DNA from: Anaerohabitans sp036788095
GTDB lineage: Bacteria; Zhuqueibacterota; Zhuqueibacteria; Residuimicrobiales; Residuimicrobiaceae
Assembly (NCBI GenBank): GCA_036788095.1
Contig: DAIQOA010000198.1
Span: 1-7,907 of the forward strand
DNA: 7,907 bases
Direction: 5' to 3'
In this document: in pieces, positions 6,953-7,907 of the stretch
Layout of the letters: the number at the start of each line of letters is the position of its first letter
Position numbering within the stretch: the first letter of the stretch is position 1
The notes under the pieces: model-generated
Told to the model about the DNA's origin: nothing
Seen by the model: only the letters and a program-made list of their open reading frames with translations
The model's database searches: none
Program-made: the position numbers and the translations under genes

Positions 6953-7907
6953 ACAATGATCCAATCGCGTCTTCCACCGCGGCCAGCAACCGCCCGTTTC
7001 GCATCAGCTGCGTCATCAGTTCGATATCTTGATACATCAATCGATCCTGTTCCATCACAGGGATGCGTTCGCGGATCAGCCGGTAGGCTGCTCCAGTGCC
7101 GGCGCCCGGCTTGAGGTCCCTGCGAAAATCCGTGGCCTGACATCCGGCGAGCAACTCGATGGCCAGAACGGTTTCACTGTTCTCCGTAACCTCCAGGGCC
7201 TTTCGTCCGGCGTGCGCCGCCATGCTGACAAAATCCTCCTGATTGGCCGAAGTGGGGATCGAGTCCACCGAGGCCGGATGGCTGAGGACTTTATTTTCTG
7301 AAACCAGGGCGGCGGCGGTGACCTGGGCTATCATAAAACCGGAATTGGTGCCGCTTTCCGGCGCAAGAAATGGCGGCAGACCGCTCTGCACCGGATCCAT
7401 TAAATTTTCCAGCCGCCGTTCCGAGATGTTGGCCAGCTGGGCCAGGGCAATGGCCAGCGTGTCGCTGGCTAGAGCTAGGGGCTGGCCGTGAAAGTTGCCG
7501 CCGGACAGGAGCTCCTGTTGATCGGCAAACACCAGAGGATTATCGCTGCAGCCGTTCAGTTCCACGGCCACCAGTTCATGCGCAAAGGCCAGCGCCTGAC
7601 GAACCGTGCCATGCACTTGTGGCATGCAGCGCGAGCTATAGGCGTCCTGAACTTTGCCGCATTGCCGGTGGGAATCCATGATCTCGCTGTCCGCCAGCAG
7701 GCGGCGAAGGTTTTCCGCCACCTTGATCTGGCCGCTGTGACCGCGCGCTTTTTGAATGCGTTCGTCAAAAGCGGTTTTGCTGTTGAGCAGGCTCTCCACA
7801 CTGATGGCTCCGGCGATATCGGCCAATTTCGCCAGCCGCTCGCCGGCCAGCAGAGCCATGGCTGCGTACGCGGTCAACACCTGGGTGCCGTTGAGCAGGG
7901 ACAATCC
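6951..7907 (-). CDS. hutH: Histidine ammonia-lyase, C-terminal ~318 residues (5' end beyond the window)
   Basis: The frame is open from the right edge to TAA at 6951-6953. It begins GLSLLNGTQ, which aligns near residue 190 of the roughly 510-residue enzyme. The missing N-terminal part would carry the Ala-Ser-Gly that forms the MIO cofactor. HutH eliminates ammonia from histidine to give urocanate, the first step of histidine breakdown, as a cytosolic tetramer. Visible active-site positions (P. putida numbering) are all kept: Asn195 in LLNGTQ, Tyr280 and Arg283 in DAYSSRCMPQ, Phe329 in SGGNFHGQP, and Glu414 in SANQEDFVSM. The NQED form, the SGLPPFL block and NSGFMI favour histidine over phenylalanine or tyrosine lyases, which usually have NQD here. 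A TTG at 7904 is only an internal leucine codon. It sits 11 bases upstream of guaB on the same strand, probably one transcript. No other hut gene is visible. Confidence 0.95.
   Translation of the reverse strand, partial: GLSLLNGTQVLTAYAAMALLAGERLAKLADIAGAISVESLLNSKTAFDERIQKARGHSGQIKVAENLRRLLADSEIMDSHRQCGKVQDAYSSRCMPQVHGTVRQALAFAHELVAVELNGCSDNPLVFADQQELLSGGNFHGQPLALASDTLAIALAQLANISERRLENLMDPVQSGLPPFLAPESGTNSGFMIAQVTAAALVSENKVLSHPASVDSIPTSANQEDFVSMAAHAGRKALEVTENSETVLAIELLAGCQATDFRRDLKPGAGTGAAYRLIRERIPVMEQDRLMYQDIELMTQLMRNGRLLAAVEDAIGSL

Noticed and set aside
6940..7143. A 68-residue N-terminal extension of guaB to 7143
   Set aside because: It overlaps the conserved C-terminus of hutH in another frame, does not resemble IMP dehydrogenase, and the ATG at 6939 has a good Shine-Dalgarno and gives the family's normal start and length.
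6951..7907. Phenylalanine or tyrosine ammonia-lyase, or aminomutase, instead of HutH
   Set aside because: The SANQED glutamate and surrounding blocks match histidine ammonia-lyases. The selectivity residues in the N-terminal part are outside the window, so a small doubt remains.

Overview
The window comes from a diderm (Gram-negative-type) bacterium. It encodes a signal-anchored protein ending in an Omp85-type outer-membrane beta-barrel and a probable lipoprotein, alongside bacterial housekeeping genes (rpsT, guaB). Base composition is moderately GC-rich and looks even across the genes. The metalloprotease/TolB-propeller/barrel architecture recalls proteins I associate with FCB-group and neighbouring candidate phyla (Calditrichota/KSB1-like). 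That placement is an impression, not something the window proves. No mobile element, tRNA, rRNA or CRISPR array is visible.

Left block (1-4951, all minus strand, read right to left): three tightly packed genes. First is a YghO-like GNAT-fold protein (3836-4951). It overlaps by one base a 988-residue protein (870-3836) that joins a HEXXH metalloprotease domain, a TolB-type six-bladed propeller and an Omp85-family barrel in one chain. This is followed with no gap (TGA then ATG, same frame) by a PQQ-type beta-propeller probable lipoprotein, cut by the left window edge. The spacing implies one transcript with translational coupling. The last two proteins together carry domain types found in the BAM outer-membrane assembly machinery and its quality-control protease (BamA barrel, BamB propeller lipoprotein, BepA-like protease). 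This is the most interesting part of the window.

Centre (4952-5469): a 140-base divergent intergenic region holds a near-consensus extended -10 promoter for rpsT (ribosomal protein bS20, plus strand). A symmetrical A7-stem-T7 hairpin then sits between the convergent ends of rpsT and guaB and can terminate both.

Right block (5470-7907, minus strand): hutH (histidine ammonia-lyase, N-terminal third beyond the right edge) lies immediately upstream of guaB (IMP dehydrogenase), with 11 bases between them and the guaB Shine-Dalgarno starting inside the hutH stop codon. They are probably cotranscribed. guaB commits IMP to guanine nucleotides and hutH opens histidine breakdown, so the pairing is metabolically loose.

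No gene-free stretch exceeds 300 bases.
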